Position numbers and translations under genes: made by a program
Notes under the pieces: generated by a model
What the model was told of the DNA's origin: nothing
What the model saw: the letters and a program-made list of their open reading frames with translations, nothing else
Database searches by the model: none
Assembly (NCBI RefSeq): GCF_900114995.1
Contig: NZ_FOUX01000006.1
Span: 248,001-312,000 of the forward strand
Origin: Chitinophaga sp. YR627
Lineage (GTDB): Bacteria; Bacteroidota; Bacteroidia; Chitinophagales; Chitinophagaceae
Direction of reading: 5' to 3'
Length of the DNA: 64,000 nucleotides
Shown here: in pieces, positions 44,001 to 51,510 of the stretch
How the letters are laid out: each line of letters begins with the position of its first letter
Numbering within the stretch: position 1 is the first letter of the stretch

Positions 44001-44235
44001 CAAGATCCATAAATCACACTTCGTTGAACTCTCTGCTGATTTCTTCAACATCGCGAATATGATCAAAAAGGACTGGGGTACTATCAAAACACTGGGTAAA
44101 CAGAACCTGTATTCCATCGGTGGTTTTGATAAAGATACCAGGAGCTATGTGTACAATGTGAATGTGAACTCCGGTGTGATCGTGCCTTCCGGTAATCCAT
44201 GGCAGATCCAGTTTGGTATCAGATATGGTTTCTAA
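41068..44235 (+). CDS. Oar-like TonB-dependent receptor
   Basis: The ATG at 41068 (1055 aa) places a standard signal peptide first (IFASITLLLLCCLAHTQLFA), followed by a carboxypeptidase-regulatory-like domain (ASIAGVVADETKQLIPGASV). A plug with VTARDIARLPVNGRNFSSLI and YDVTFGRSGGGTISTVTKSG and a long beta-barrel end the protein; the last residues are WQIQFGIRYGF. These plug and barrel motifs define the Oar subfamily, common in Bacteroidota and Myxobacteria, used for import or for surface assembly of large substrates. No SusD-like lipoprotein adjoins it, unlike SusC pairs. The closing Phe is typical of outer-membrane barrels. A TATTTTCG box lies 10 bp before the ATG. The substrate is unknown. 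Confidence 0.9.
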   Translation: MKPIFASITLLLLCCLAHTQLFAQTTQASIAGVVADETKQLIPGASVLVRNESTGFSSRTITNTKGEFLLKELPLGGPYTVTVSFVGYSEQKLSGYTLNQGDIVRINVAMRSSTVGMKEITVSGNALKNKTENFGAATTVTARDIARLPVNGRNFSSLIDLSPLSSGGNLAGQLGSSTNITIDGTSAKNPTSSSGTNARIGGPYALSMEAIREFKVVTNQYDVTFGRSGGGTISTVTKSGTNTFSGSAFLFYRADQLSSNYDIRGAKRVNDFSTKQFGFTLSGPIVKDKAHFFVAWDRQADARPLQLADIRSAADEKRLNVTQSTLDNFLTIARGKYGVSMAPQFGSFDKKRSTDAIFARVDIQLSEKSLLTLRDNYISDRAPLGRDDNTSINLYEVYADAKAVNNSILATLRTVLNPRLTNELKVQHLYTFEESSPGSQLPKANIPRAIIERVSSNIDGNTVFTNIQLGGQRYSPEHFYNHVVQLVDNVYFSTNKANFTFGTDLMYSHMNSLYGSEMNGRFYFTGLENFNNMTPYRYAREVALADDPGINQNVVAGGLYAQMQTKLFKGFEMIAGLRADYTTYLNNANYNPLVYQELGLRTDNKLNTFQLQPRLQFNWDINDKHKDYLRFGAAIFGSDINNYAMINNQLFDGTKVLTVDIQNVGVPAPDFVEYRKNPSSAPGKELFDQLGLERQGTINMNGKDARIPVVYKANISYNHFFNERFKMGITAFMTLARHNYMYVDRNMVDKPLFTLPNEGNRGVFVPLDSVKKATGNSNWMDGRKSKKVGRVLELNSEGKVNQFAFVVDGTYRYFRDGEISFSYTWNDAKDNTSYNGDVANTATLSLMVKDDPRDLRTMSYSDNQFRHKVVFYGTLPSFWGFNIGVRYSGIGGTRYSLAVGGNVNGDFVNSNDLAYVFDIKDQHVPEKVRQGLQSILDNPLASESVKDYIRKSSGKVAERNGGVNAFYGIWDMRIANKIKIHKSHFVELSADFFNIANMIKKDWGTIKTLGKQNLYSIGGFDKDTRSYVYNVNVNSGVIVPSGNPWQIQFGIRYGF

Positions 44236-44259
44236 ATAACAAATTATTCCTGCAAAAAG

Positions 44260-44288
44260 AAAGGGCGTTCCGTTGACGGACGCCCTTT
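44260..44288. terminator. Bidirectional terminator
   Basis: Stem AAAGGGCGTTC/GGACGCCCTTT lies between the convergent TonB-receptor and OmpH genes. Confidence 0.75.
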
Positions 44289-44310
44289 TAGGTTCACAAT
44301 GGATGAATGA

Positions 44311-44829
44311 CTACTTAATACCGAGTTTCTGTTTCGCTGCTGGTAACAGATCCTCACAGGTAGCCGTTATAACAATGTCTTTTGAATTGTCGAGTACACA
44401 GGCAAATCCTTTCTCTGCAGCCAGGTCAGATACTGCCTTTTTCGCCTTTGCAATGATCGGTGCTGTCAGCTGTTGTTCTCTTTCGGCCATGCGCTGTTCC
44501 ATGCGTGCATTGTATTGCTCTATATTGGCCTTCATCATCTCCAGTTCCTTTATTTTCGCGTCTTTTAGATCCGCTTTTAAGGTAGGCTCAGCCTCCTGGA
44601 ATTTAGCCACCTTCGCCTGAAATTCATTCACCAGTTCCTGTCCGTCTTTCGCCAGTTCCTGCTGATAAACCTGTAGTGTATCAAATGCTTTTTTTGCTTC
44701 CGGCATGCCTGTGATCAATTGTTGCATATTGATGTAGGCAATCTTCGTTTGCGCAAATCCTGTTGATGAAATAAAAATTGTGAATGCAGTTAACGCCAAT
44801 GCAAGTGTACATTTCCTGAGCATAATCAT
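44311..44829 (-). CDS. OmpH/Skp-family periplasmic chaperone
   Basis: The product is 172 aa with a signal peptide (LALALTAFTIFISSTGFA). The mature part is TKIAYINMQQLITGMPEAKKAF followed by ~80 residues of charged coiled coil (NIEQYNARMEQRMAEREQQL), ending in a small beta domain (FACVLDNSKDIVITATCEDL). This is the Skp/OmpH layout, in which three subunits hold unfolded outer-membrane proteins in the periplasm. A second ATG at 44823 gives nearly the same protein. The gene is monocistronic, with no bamA or lpxD neighbour, unlike E. coli skp. It may be one of several paralogs, as is common in Bacteroidota (inference). Confidence 0.88.
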   Translation of the reverse strand: MIMLRKCTLALALTAFTIFISSTGFAQTKIAYINMQQLITGMPEAKKAFDTLQVYQQELAKDGQELVNEFQAKVAKFQEAEPTLKADLKDAKIKELEMMKANIEQYNARMEQRMAEREQQLTAPIIAKAKKAVSDLAAEKGFACVLDNSKDIVITATCEDLLPAAKQKLGIK

Positions 44830-44943
44830 TTTAGTTAAGAGTGTTTACGTATAGGTTCGCTGTAAAAATGCCTAATCGTATTTAAATAAAAAGTTAAGGG
44901 ATTGATAAAGGAACGTTAACTAATATTGGGTTCATATAAACAA

Positions 44944-44974
44944 AAGGGCTATCCGCCTGCGGTGGATAGCCCTT
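44944..44974 (-). terminator. Terminator of the GH29 gene
   Basis: 11-bp arms AAGGGCTATCC/GGATAGCCCTT, followed on the minus strand by TTTTGTTTAT. Confidence 0.75.
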
Positions 44975-44994
44975 ATTAATTGTCTTTTAATTAC

Positions 44995-46410
44995 TTATAC
45001 GCTGATCTTGAATGCAGCACTGTATTTGAGGCCGCTTTGTGCCTGTACGTTCTTTGGTATCTTAATGGTCACCTGACCATCTTTCAGTGTCCATTGCAGT
45101 TTAGCATTGCTACCCAGCAGTGCTATCTTATTGATCTTCTTAACATCTGTTACTGCAAAACTAACTTCTGCCGGCAGTGTTACATCATCTGTTTCAGAAA
45201 GATAGTATGCGTAAATAGTGTGCTGGTCTTTGGATTGTGTGAAATAGACATTCTTATCAGAATAAGGCGCTACCGGTCTTGAGGAGTGTATACCCTCGCC
45301 ATTGATCGCCATCCATTTACCCATGTCTTCCAGACGTTTATACGCATCCGGCGCCCAATCGCCTTTTTCACTGGGCCCGATGTTCAGCAGGAAGTTACCT
45401 CCTCTTGACACGATCTTTACCAGCAGGGATACCAGCTGACGGGATGGTTTGTATTCGTCCCGCGGACTGTAACTCCAGGAATAACCCATCGTCATACAGG
45501 TCTCCCATGGATAAGGTAATGGTTTGTCAGGAATAGACTGCTCCGGTGTGGTGTAGTTTTCATACTCACCGGGTACGGTTCTGTCCACAACAATAAGACC
45601 CGGCTGGTGACTACGTGCCATATCCACAATACGCGGCATATCGAGGCTTTGTTTGCCATCCGGTCTTACCCATCCGCCATCCAGCCACAGGATGTCAATA
45701 GGACCATAGCCGGTCATGAGTTCCTGTATCTGGTTGTATGTATAATCATTGAATCGCTTCCAGCGCTCAGGGAACTTCTTGATATCATAGTTGACATGCT
45801 CATCTTTCGGCGGATAATATTTCCACCAGAAATCCTGGCTATGCCAGTCTGGTTTGGAGAAATAAGCACCGATCATGAAACTATCCTTACGGAAGGCATC
45901 AAAGATTTCTTTGGTGACATTGCTCCGGGGATTTTTAGAAAAGGGCGTATTCGGACTGGTGATCTTATAATCAGTTTCTTTTGTATCGAACATGCAAAAT
46001 CCATCGTGATGTTTGGTGGTGAACACCACATAACGCATACCGGCTGCGTTAGCCGCTTTCTCCCATTTCTCAGGGTTGAATTGTACCGGATTGAAGTCGT
46101 ATTGCAGATGTTCATACGCGCTCCTGTAAGTGTTATAATCCTCGCTGTACGGACCTTTTCTTACTACCCAGTCAACCGGACAAATACTCCAGCTTTCTAC
46201 TTCACCCCATAGTGTATAAGTGCCCCAGTGCATGAACAGACCAAAGCGCTGATCCTGCCATTGTGATAATTTTCTGATTACCAGTGGGTCTTTTGGCGCC
46301 TGGTAATCTTTGGACATTTCGTGTACCCCCTCTTTCTCCTGGGCTGATACCTGCTTTCCCGTCAGCATGCATGCTACTAATAATGGGAATACGGCGAATG
46401 ATTTCCTCAT
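44995..46410 (-). CDS. GH29 alpha-L-fucosidase
   Basis: The product is 471 aa with a signal peptide (AVFPLLVACMLTGKQVSAQ). The GH29 pattern is strong: WQDQRFGLFMHWGTYTLWGE, YVVFTTKHHDGFCMFDT, GAYFSKPDWHS, the nucleophile segment PIDILWLDGGWVRPDG (Asp), and RGGNFLLNIGPSEKGDW. A C-terminal beta domain follows (VYFTQSKDQHTIYAYYL). The enzyme releases terminal L-fucose from glycans in the periplasm. It is a lone gene without a sugar kinase, SusCD pair or transporter nearby. Confidence 0.93.
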   Translation of the reverse strand: MRKSFAVFPLLVACMLTGKQVSAQEKEGVHEMSKDYQAPKDPLVIRKLSQWQDQRFGLFMHWGTYTLWGEVESWSICPVDWVVRKGPYSEDYNTYRSAYEHLQYDFNPVQFNPEKWEKAANAAGMRYVVFTTKHHDGFCMFDTKETDYKITSPNTPFSKNPRSNVTKEIFDAFRKDSFMIGAYFSKPDWHSQDFWWKYYPPKDEHVNYDIKKFPERWKRFNDYTYNQIQELMTGYGPIDILWLDGGWVRPDGKQSLDMPRIVDMARSHQPGLIVVDRTVPGEYENYTTPEQSIPDKPLPYPWETCMTMGYSWSYSPRDEYKPSRQLVSLLVKIVSRGGNFLLNIGPSEKGDWAPDAYKRLEDMGKWMAINGEGIHSSRPVAPYSDKNVYFTQSKDQHTIYAYYLSETDDVTLPAEVSFAVTDVKKINKIALLGSNAKLQWTLKDGQVTIKIPKNVQAQSGLKYSAAFKISV

Positions 46411-46532
46411 GTATTGACCTGTTTAAATAAGTATTGTGATGCCGGTGTAAGATCCGGAATTGATCTGTACCCGGTACGCATATTTTAACAGATGCTGATG
46501 AACTTTTAGCTGTTTTTACGTGGAAGACGTGA

Positions 46533-47108
46533 TTATTGTCTGAAAGTAAGGTCGAAATTGATGGTAACCACCTCGCCGGTTTTGAACTTACCAAAGAGGA
46601 AAGTAGGCGGCTCGATATCAAAATCACGCATATCGATCTGTTTACTCCCCCTGATATTGATGCTGTGGTCCGCATTCATCTTTGCTGCCGCCACCAGCTC
46701 TACTTCCCTGGTTTCACCGGCCACGGTCAGTTTACCGGAACAATTGATCAAAGTGCCTTGTCTGGATACGGATGCTTTGATCAGATTGAACGTGATCGTG
46801 GGGTTCTGCTTTGTTTTCAATGCATTATAAGCCACCGCATCCAGGCCCGTTCGTTCACTCTTCAGACTCTCCGTGGGCATGGTGAAGTCGAGTAGGGATA
46901 AGCCCCCCAATTCTCCGTCTTCATAAAAGGTAAAGGTGGCGTTACACGCGATCTTGGATGTTTTCATCTCCCAGTCATGCATCGTGGAAGTGCCGCTGAT
47001 ACTGAGATTAAAGTCTCTCTTCTGCTGGTATTGCACCTGCGCAAAACCTGTACTGATAATAAACTGGATAAACAACAACAGGGCGGTCGATTTGAATAAT
47101 GTTTTCAT
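46533..47108 (-). CDS. YceI family periplasmic protein
   Basis: The product is 191 aa with a signal peptide (ALLLFIQFIISTGFAQ). The rest is a YceI-like lipocalin barrel: NLSISGTSTMHDWEMKTSKI with the family's 'S.h.w' pattern, TMPTESLKSERTGLDAVAYN, and PTITFNLIKASVSRQGTLIN. Members bind isoprenoid-like lipids. It is 122 bp upstream of the GH29 gene on the same strand. No common function with the fucosidase is evident. Confidence 0.85.
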   Translation of the reverse strand: MKTLFKSTALLLFIQFIISTGFAQVQYQQKRDFNLSISGTSTMHDWEMKTSKIACNATFTFYEDGELGGLSLLDFTMPTESLKSERTGLDAVAYNALKTKQNPTITFNLIKASVSRQGTLINCSGKLTVAGETREVELVAAAKMNADHSINIRGSKQIDMRDFDIEPPTFLFGKFKTGEVVTINFDLTFRQ

Positions 47109-47318
47109 AGTCTGTTTACTTGAATTTGATACTGCAAATTAGCGGGCCGGTCCGGAGTGGAGCATGACGACGGTCAGTCAGCCGGATGATTATCACTTCC
47201 CTGTTGACTGACTAAAATGAGTAGTCAGCTCCGTGGGTATTCTCTGTAAATGGTTATGTCATTCCCCTGAAAATGTCTATTTTGTATAGCATCAATCAAC
47301 CCAAATCTGTTATTGCTT

Positions 47319-48602
47319 ATGAAATACCCCCTGCTTGCATTATTGACCCTGTTGCCGGTATTGTCGATGGCACAGGTGAAAGACCTGGATAAGCATGTTG
47401 CCGGTGTCAAAGATTCGGTAGTCGCCTGGAGAAGGTATCTCCATCAGTATCCGGAACTCTCCAATAGGGAATACAAAACGGGCGCTTATGTAGCGGCTCA
47501 TTTAAAGGCTCTCGGACTGGAAGTACAGACCGGCATCGCAAAAACGGGTGTAGTCGCTATCCTGAAAGGAGGCAAGCCCGGTCCGGTAGTCGCTTTACGC
47601 GCAGATATGGACGCTTTGCCGGTATTTGAGAGAGCGAACCTTCCGTTTAAATCAGTCGATTCAGCCGATTACCTCGGACAACAGGTACCTGTTATGCATG
47701 CCTGCGGACATGATACGCATGTGGCGATGTTACTGGGTACAGCGACTGTATTGACGGCCATGAAAAAGGAGGTACCAGGTACTGTGAAGTTCATCTTCCA
47801 GCCGGCAGAAGAAGGGGCTCCCGGCAATGAGGAAGGCGGTGCGCCGCTGATGATCAAAGAAGGCGTGATGGATAACCCAAAGGTGGACGCCATTTTTGGA
47901 TTGCATATCAATTCACAGACGCCTGTTGGTGTCATCAAGTATAAATCAGGAGCAGAGATGGCTTCCAGCGACTGGTTTGTTGTAAAGGTAAAAGGCAAAC
48001 AGTCTCATGGTTCACAGCCCTGGCATGGTATCGACCCGGTAGTGGTAGCAGCACAGATCATACAGGGTTTTCAGACGATCGTCAGTCGTCAGGCCGAACT
48101 GACCAAAGCGCCGGTCGTAATCACCGTAGGCAAGATCCATAGTGGTGTGAGAAGTAATATCATTCCGGAAGAGCTGGTGATGGAAGGTACGATCCGGACA
48201 CTGGACAGTCGTATGCAGGAGGATGTACACGAGCGCATGAAGCTGACGGCAACAAAGATCGCGGAAGCCTCCGGTGCGGAAGCAGAGGTTTCAATTGATA
48301 CTAAGACCAAAGTGACCTATAACGATCCGGCACTGGTAAAACAGATGCTGCCATCATTGGAAGCGGCTGTCGGAAAGGATAATGTAAGAGAAGCAGATTG
48401 GACAACAGGAGCAGAAGATTTTTCTTTTTACGGTGATAAAGCACCAGCCTTCTTTTTCTTTCTGGGAGGGTTACCGCCGGGACAGGAGCCCCTGAAAGCT
48501 GCGGCGCACCATACGCCTGACTTTTATATCGATGACTCAAAATTGGATGCAGGAGTGAAGGCGTTCTGTCAGTTGGTATTTGATTATGGTAAGAAGAAGT
48601 AA
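47319..48602 (+). CDS. M20-family amidohydrolase (carboxypeptidase/hippurate hydrolase type)
   Basis: The ATG at 47319 (427 aa) gives a signal peptide (LLALLTLLPVLSMAQ) and a full M20D-type enzyme: RRYLHQYPELSNREYKTGAY, ALRADMDALPV, HACGHDTHVAM with metal-binding His/Cys, IFQPAEEG with catalytic Glu, an inserted dimerisation domain, and EDFSFYGDKAPAFFFFLGG. These metalloenzymes hydrolyse N-acyl amino acids or small peptides. The signal peptide places it in the periplasm. A TATTTTG box lies ~40 bp upstream, close to the -7 consensus. Confidence 0.92.
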   Translation: MKYPLLALLTLLPVLSMAQVKDLDKHVAGVKDSVVAWRRYLHQYPELSNREYKTGAYVAAHLKALGLEVQTGIAKTGVVAILKGGKPGPVVALRADMDALPVFERANLPFKSVDSADYLGQQVPVMHACGHDTHVAMLLGTATVLTAMKKEVPGTVKFIFQPAEEGAPGNEEGGAPLMIKEGVMDNPKVDAIFGLHINSQTPVGVIKYKSGAEMASSDWFVVKVKGKQSHGSQPWHGIDPVVVAAQIIQGFQTIVSRQAELTKAPVVITVGKIHSGVRSNIIPEELVMEGTIRTLDSRMQEDVHERMKLTATKIAEASGAEAEVSIDTKTKVTYNDPALVKQMLPSLEAAVGKDNVREADWTTGAEDFSFYGDKAPAFFFFLGGLPPGQEPLKAAAHHTPDFYIDDSKLDAGVKAFCQLVFDYGKKK

Positions 48603-48623
48603 TTGTTACATGATATTAAAAAG

Positions 48624-48650
48624 AAGGCATCCACCATAGGCGGATGCCTT
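48624..48650. terminator. Bidirectional terminator
   Basis: 9-bp arms AAGGCATCC/GGATGCCTT with A-rich and T-rich flanks between the convergent M20 and S8 genes. Confidence 0.75.
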
Positions 48651-48658
48651 TTCCCATT

Positions 48659-50158
48659 TTAATAACTAACCGCTTTTCCTGCATTGATCTGTCCATTTCC
48701 GAAGAACGGATCTTTGCCAGGCGCGCCATAATCATTGGATGATTTGCGCAATATAAGTTCTACCAGTACAGGACTGATCCTTGGATGTTTGCCATACAGC
48801 AAAGCGATCACTGCACTCGCATGAGGAGCTGCCATACTGGTACCCGCTGACCATCCATAGCCAAATTCATTGGTGGCTTCATCCCAGAAACCGATATTGA
48901 AGATGAAGTCAAACACGTATTCATAGTAAGTGATACCTGCTACGGTCACGATCTGTGTGTTCAACGGAATGCTGTAGTTACCGCCAGGTGCACCGTAGGA
49001 GATAAAGTTCTTGCCATAGTTGGTAAAGATGGAAGGCAGGTACAAAGAAGTATCCTGGTTGATACCCCATCCCAGCGGACCATTAGACGCAATGGAGATA
49101 ACGCCCAGTGCTGCGGCAGGGTAGGTGATGAAGCGTTTTTCAACATCGTAGTTATAGGCATCATTACCAGCAGCAGCTACGATCGTGGTACCACGAAGGG
49201 TGGCATATAAAGTAGCCCTGTTAATAGCGATGATAAGGTCCTTCACGTCTCTGTCGTATTGTACTACATAGTCATCAGAAGGATCGTCCGGCGTACCGTT
49301 ATCATCCGTATAGGTCTTACGTGGCAGTTCGCCGCCAAGACTCATGTTAATGACATCAGCACCATGCTTGCTGGCATAGAAGATACCATCAATGATACCG
49401 CTGAAGGAACCACTACCGGCGTCATTCAATACTTTCACCAGGATCAGTTTTGCATCCGGTGCAACACCTACAACGCCATTGGCGTCATCGATGGCGGCGA
49501 TGGTGCCTGCTACGTGTGTGCCATGGCTGAAGCCTTCAATACCGTGGTATTGTACTTCTTCTCCTTCAACGAAGTTTTTGGTGAGGATGATGTTTGGTTT
49601 GATTTCAGGGTTTTGCAGCAGGAAACCGCCATCCAGTACTGCTACTTTCGCGCCACGTCCTCTGTAGCCTTTTGCCCATGCCTGTGGTGCTTTGACAGAC
49701 TGAAGGCCCCACTGTAAGGCACTGAAGGGATTGTTGGCTAAAGGATTGTTCAGCTTTGCGTTGGTAACAGGCTGAGAAGGTTTGCTGGCACGGAAGGTTT
49801 TTTCGGGCAGACGCCAGTTCATGACAACGTCTACGACTACAGACTGCACATCTGCGATCTGTCTTGCTTTTTCAGGGAAGGATGGGTCAGGCGTCTGTAC
49901 ACGTATCAGACCAAGTTCCTCGTTGGCTGTTTTCAGTTTAAAGTCCTTTACACGCAATTTGCCCAGACTCTCAGAGATGCCGGCTAATTTAGCGCCTTCT
50001 TTAGCGATAATGAGAAAACCTCTGTCCTGGTGTTGTTGGGGATTTAATGCGTCTTTGCGAACGTTTAGGATCTTGTCGTCTTTTGTACAGGAGGCAACGG
50101 TCATCAGCAGCAGCATAATAACGGGGAATGCGGGGGCCAATAGTCGATTTCTTTTCAT
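48659..50158 (-). CDS. Subtilisin-like (S8) serine protease lipoprotein
   Basis: The product is 499 aa. Signal peptide with lipobox-like MTVASC, so it is probably lipid-anchored. A ~110-residue propeptide-like region (GFLIIAKEGAKLAGISESL) precedes the S8 catalytic domain with the complete triad: Asp in VAVLDGGFLL, His in GFSHGTHVAGTIAAI, Ser in SAGTSMAAPHASAVIALL. Asn of the oxyanion hole lies in TIVAAAGNDA. The insertion 'TPDDPSDDYVVQYDRD' is an unusual acidic loop. No inhibitor or substrate gene adjoins it. Confidence 0.92.
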   Translation of the reverse strand: MKRNRLLAPAFPVIMLLLMTVASCTKDDKILNVRKDALNPQQHQDRGFLIIAKEGAKLAGISESLGKLRVKDFKLKTANEELGLIRVQTPDPSFPEKARQIADVQSVVVDVVMNWRLPEKTFRASKPSQPVTNAKLNNPLANNPFSALQWGLQSVKAPQAWAKGYRGRGAKVAVLDGGFLLQNPEIKPNIILTKNFVEGEEVQYHGIEGFSHGTHVAGTIAAIDDANGVVGVAPDAKLILVKVLNDAGSGSFSGIIDGIFYASKHGADVINMSLGGELPRKTYTDDNGTPDDPSDDYVVQYDRDVKDLIIAINRATLYATLRGTTIVAAAGNDAYNYDVEKRFITYPAAALGVISIASNGPLGWGINQDTSLYLPSIFTNYGKNFISYGAPGGNYSIPLNTQIVTVAGITYYEYVFDFIFNIGFWDEATNEFGYGWSAGTSMAAPHASAVIALLYGKHPRISPVLVELILRKSSNDYGAPGKDPFFGNGQINAGKAVSY

Positions 50159-50515
50159 AGTGATTTTTGTTTAAAGATGATGGAATAGAAAAACGGACGG
50201 AATATCGGGAATGTGCTCTTGGTTGACTTTCTTGCTACAGATTTCTTAAGGGTTAAGTGAATGTAAATAAATTATTTAGAATAATCAATAAGGGCAGCGT
50301 TATGTTTTTTAGATAAAGGGAATGCCATATTTGAATTGCAGATAAAGTGTGATTAACTGATATATAGATTTTTGTTGAGCCACCGGGAGACTTATTGGAG
50401 GTGCTACTGTAGGGGTAGCTCAGCAGGAAAAGAAGCCCCTTTGGGGCAGGTTGAGTGGAAATTGATTATATTTGACCCCTAATTAGCTGGAATATTAATC
50501 ACATTAAGAAAGTAC
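50159..50515. other. 357-bp divergent gap
   Basis: No gene is visible. The right part carries the PfkB promoter (next entry). A small hairpin GCCCC-TTT-GGGGC (50435-50447) overlaps it. The left part is A/T-rich and should contain the S8 gene's promoter, but no clear TAnnTTTG was found on that strand. Confidence 0.4.
50467..50474 (+). promoter_or_regulatory. Promoter -7 box of the PfkB gene
   Basis: Perfect TATATTTG, with a TTTG 23 bp upstream (50440-50443) as a possible -33 element, and 41 bp before the ATG at 50516. Confidence 0.55.
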
Positions 50516-51409
50516 ATGTACGATATTTGTTGTGTAGGGCATATCACATTGGATAAAGTAGTGACCACGAAATCCGTGGTACATATGGCAGGAGGCACTT
50601 CATTTTACTTTTCCAATGCTATCCGTCATATGGACGTTAAATACAGACTGGTAACCGCGCTGGCAGAGAGTGAGATGAATAGTGTAAATGAGCTGAGAGC
50701 GAAAGGCATTGAAGTGGATGCATTGCCAAGCAAACACACCGTCTATTTCGAGAATATCTATTCAGAAAATCAGGATCACCGCACCCAGCGTGTATTGCAG
50801 AAAGCAGATCCGTTTACTATCGAAGCACTGTCGCATACCGAAGCACGCATTTTTCACCTTGGACCATTACTGGCTGACGATTTTCCGGTAGAGCTGATAA
50901 AATCACTCTCTGCAAGAGGAAAGGTGTCGCTGGACGTACAGGGTTACCTGCGTAAAGTGGAAGATCATAACGTACACGCGATCGACTGGCCTGCCAAACA
51001 GGAGGCCCTGAAATATATTCACACACTGAAGGCGAATGAGCACGAAATGGAAGTACTGACCGGTCATAAGGACGTACGGAAAGGCGCCATGGTACTGGCA
51101 GAGTGGGGCGTAAAAGAAGTGGTGATCACACTGGGTAGCATGGGTTCCGTGATCTATGCAGAGGGTGTATTCCACCGTATACCGGCTTATCTGCCGAATA
51201 TGGTGATCGATGCAACTGGTTGCGGAGATACATATATGGCGGGTTACCTGTACCAGCGCAGCAAAGGTGCTTCCCTGCAATATGCAGGTGAATTTGCCGC
51301 TGCAATGGCGACGATGAACATCGAGTCTTCCGGACCATTCACCGGTAACAAACAGGACGTACTGGACTTACTGGCTGCCAGCAGAGAGAAAATATTTGCG
51401 GAGCTTTAA
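50516..51409 (+). CDS. PfkB family sugar kinase
   Basis: The product is 297 aa. The ribokinase/PfkB fold shows VGHITLDKVV at the start, AGGTSFYFSNAIRHMDVKY (the GG sugar-site region), LKANEHEMEVLTG, and the anion-hole/catalytic motif VIDATGCGDTYMAGYLYQ with the Asp base. The canonical Ala after TG is Cys here. The kinase phosphorylates a sugar or nucleoside; next to the GH32 enzyme a fructokinase role is plausible but not provable from the sequence. It has its own promoter and terminator, so it is not strictly co-transcribed with GH32. Confidence 0.87.
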   Translation: MYDICCVGHITLDKVVTTKSVVHMAGGTSFYFSNAIRHMDVKYRLVTALAESEMNSVNELRAKGIEVDALPSKHTVYFENIYSENQDHRTQRVLQKADPFTIEALSHTEARIFHLGPLLADDFPVELIKSLSARGKVSLDVQGYLRKVEDHNVHAIDWPAKQEALKYIHTLKANEHEMEVLTGHKDVRKGAMVLAEWGVKEVVITLGSMGSVIYAEGVFHRIPAYLPNMVIDATGCGDTYMAGYLYQRSKGASLQYAGEFAAAMATMNIESSGPFTGNKQDVLDLLAASREKIFAEL

Positions 51410-51429
51410 AGCCGCTGAAGATATCAGAC

Positions 51430-51464
51430 AATGAGGCCACCTGGTTTTACCGGGTGGCCTCATT
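51430..51464 (+). terminator. Terminator of the PfkB gene
   Basis: 12-bp arms AATGAGGCCACC/GGTGGCCTCATT with an 11-nt loop, followed by TTATTT. Confidence 0.8.
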
Positions 51465-51510
51465 TTATTTACAGAATTGTCTATTTTACAGCCGACTAAA
51501 GCTCCACAGT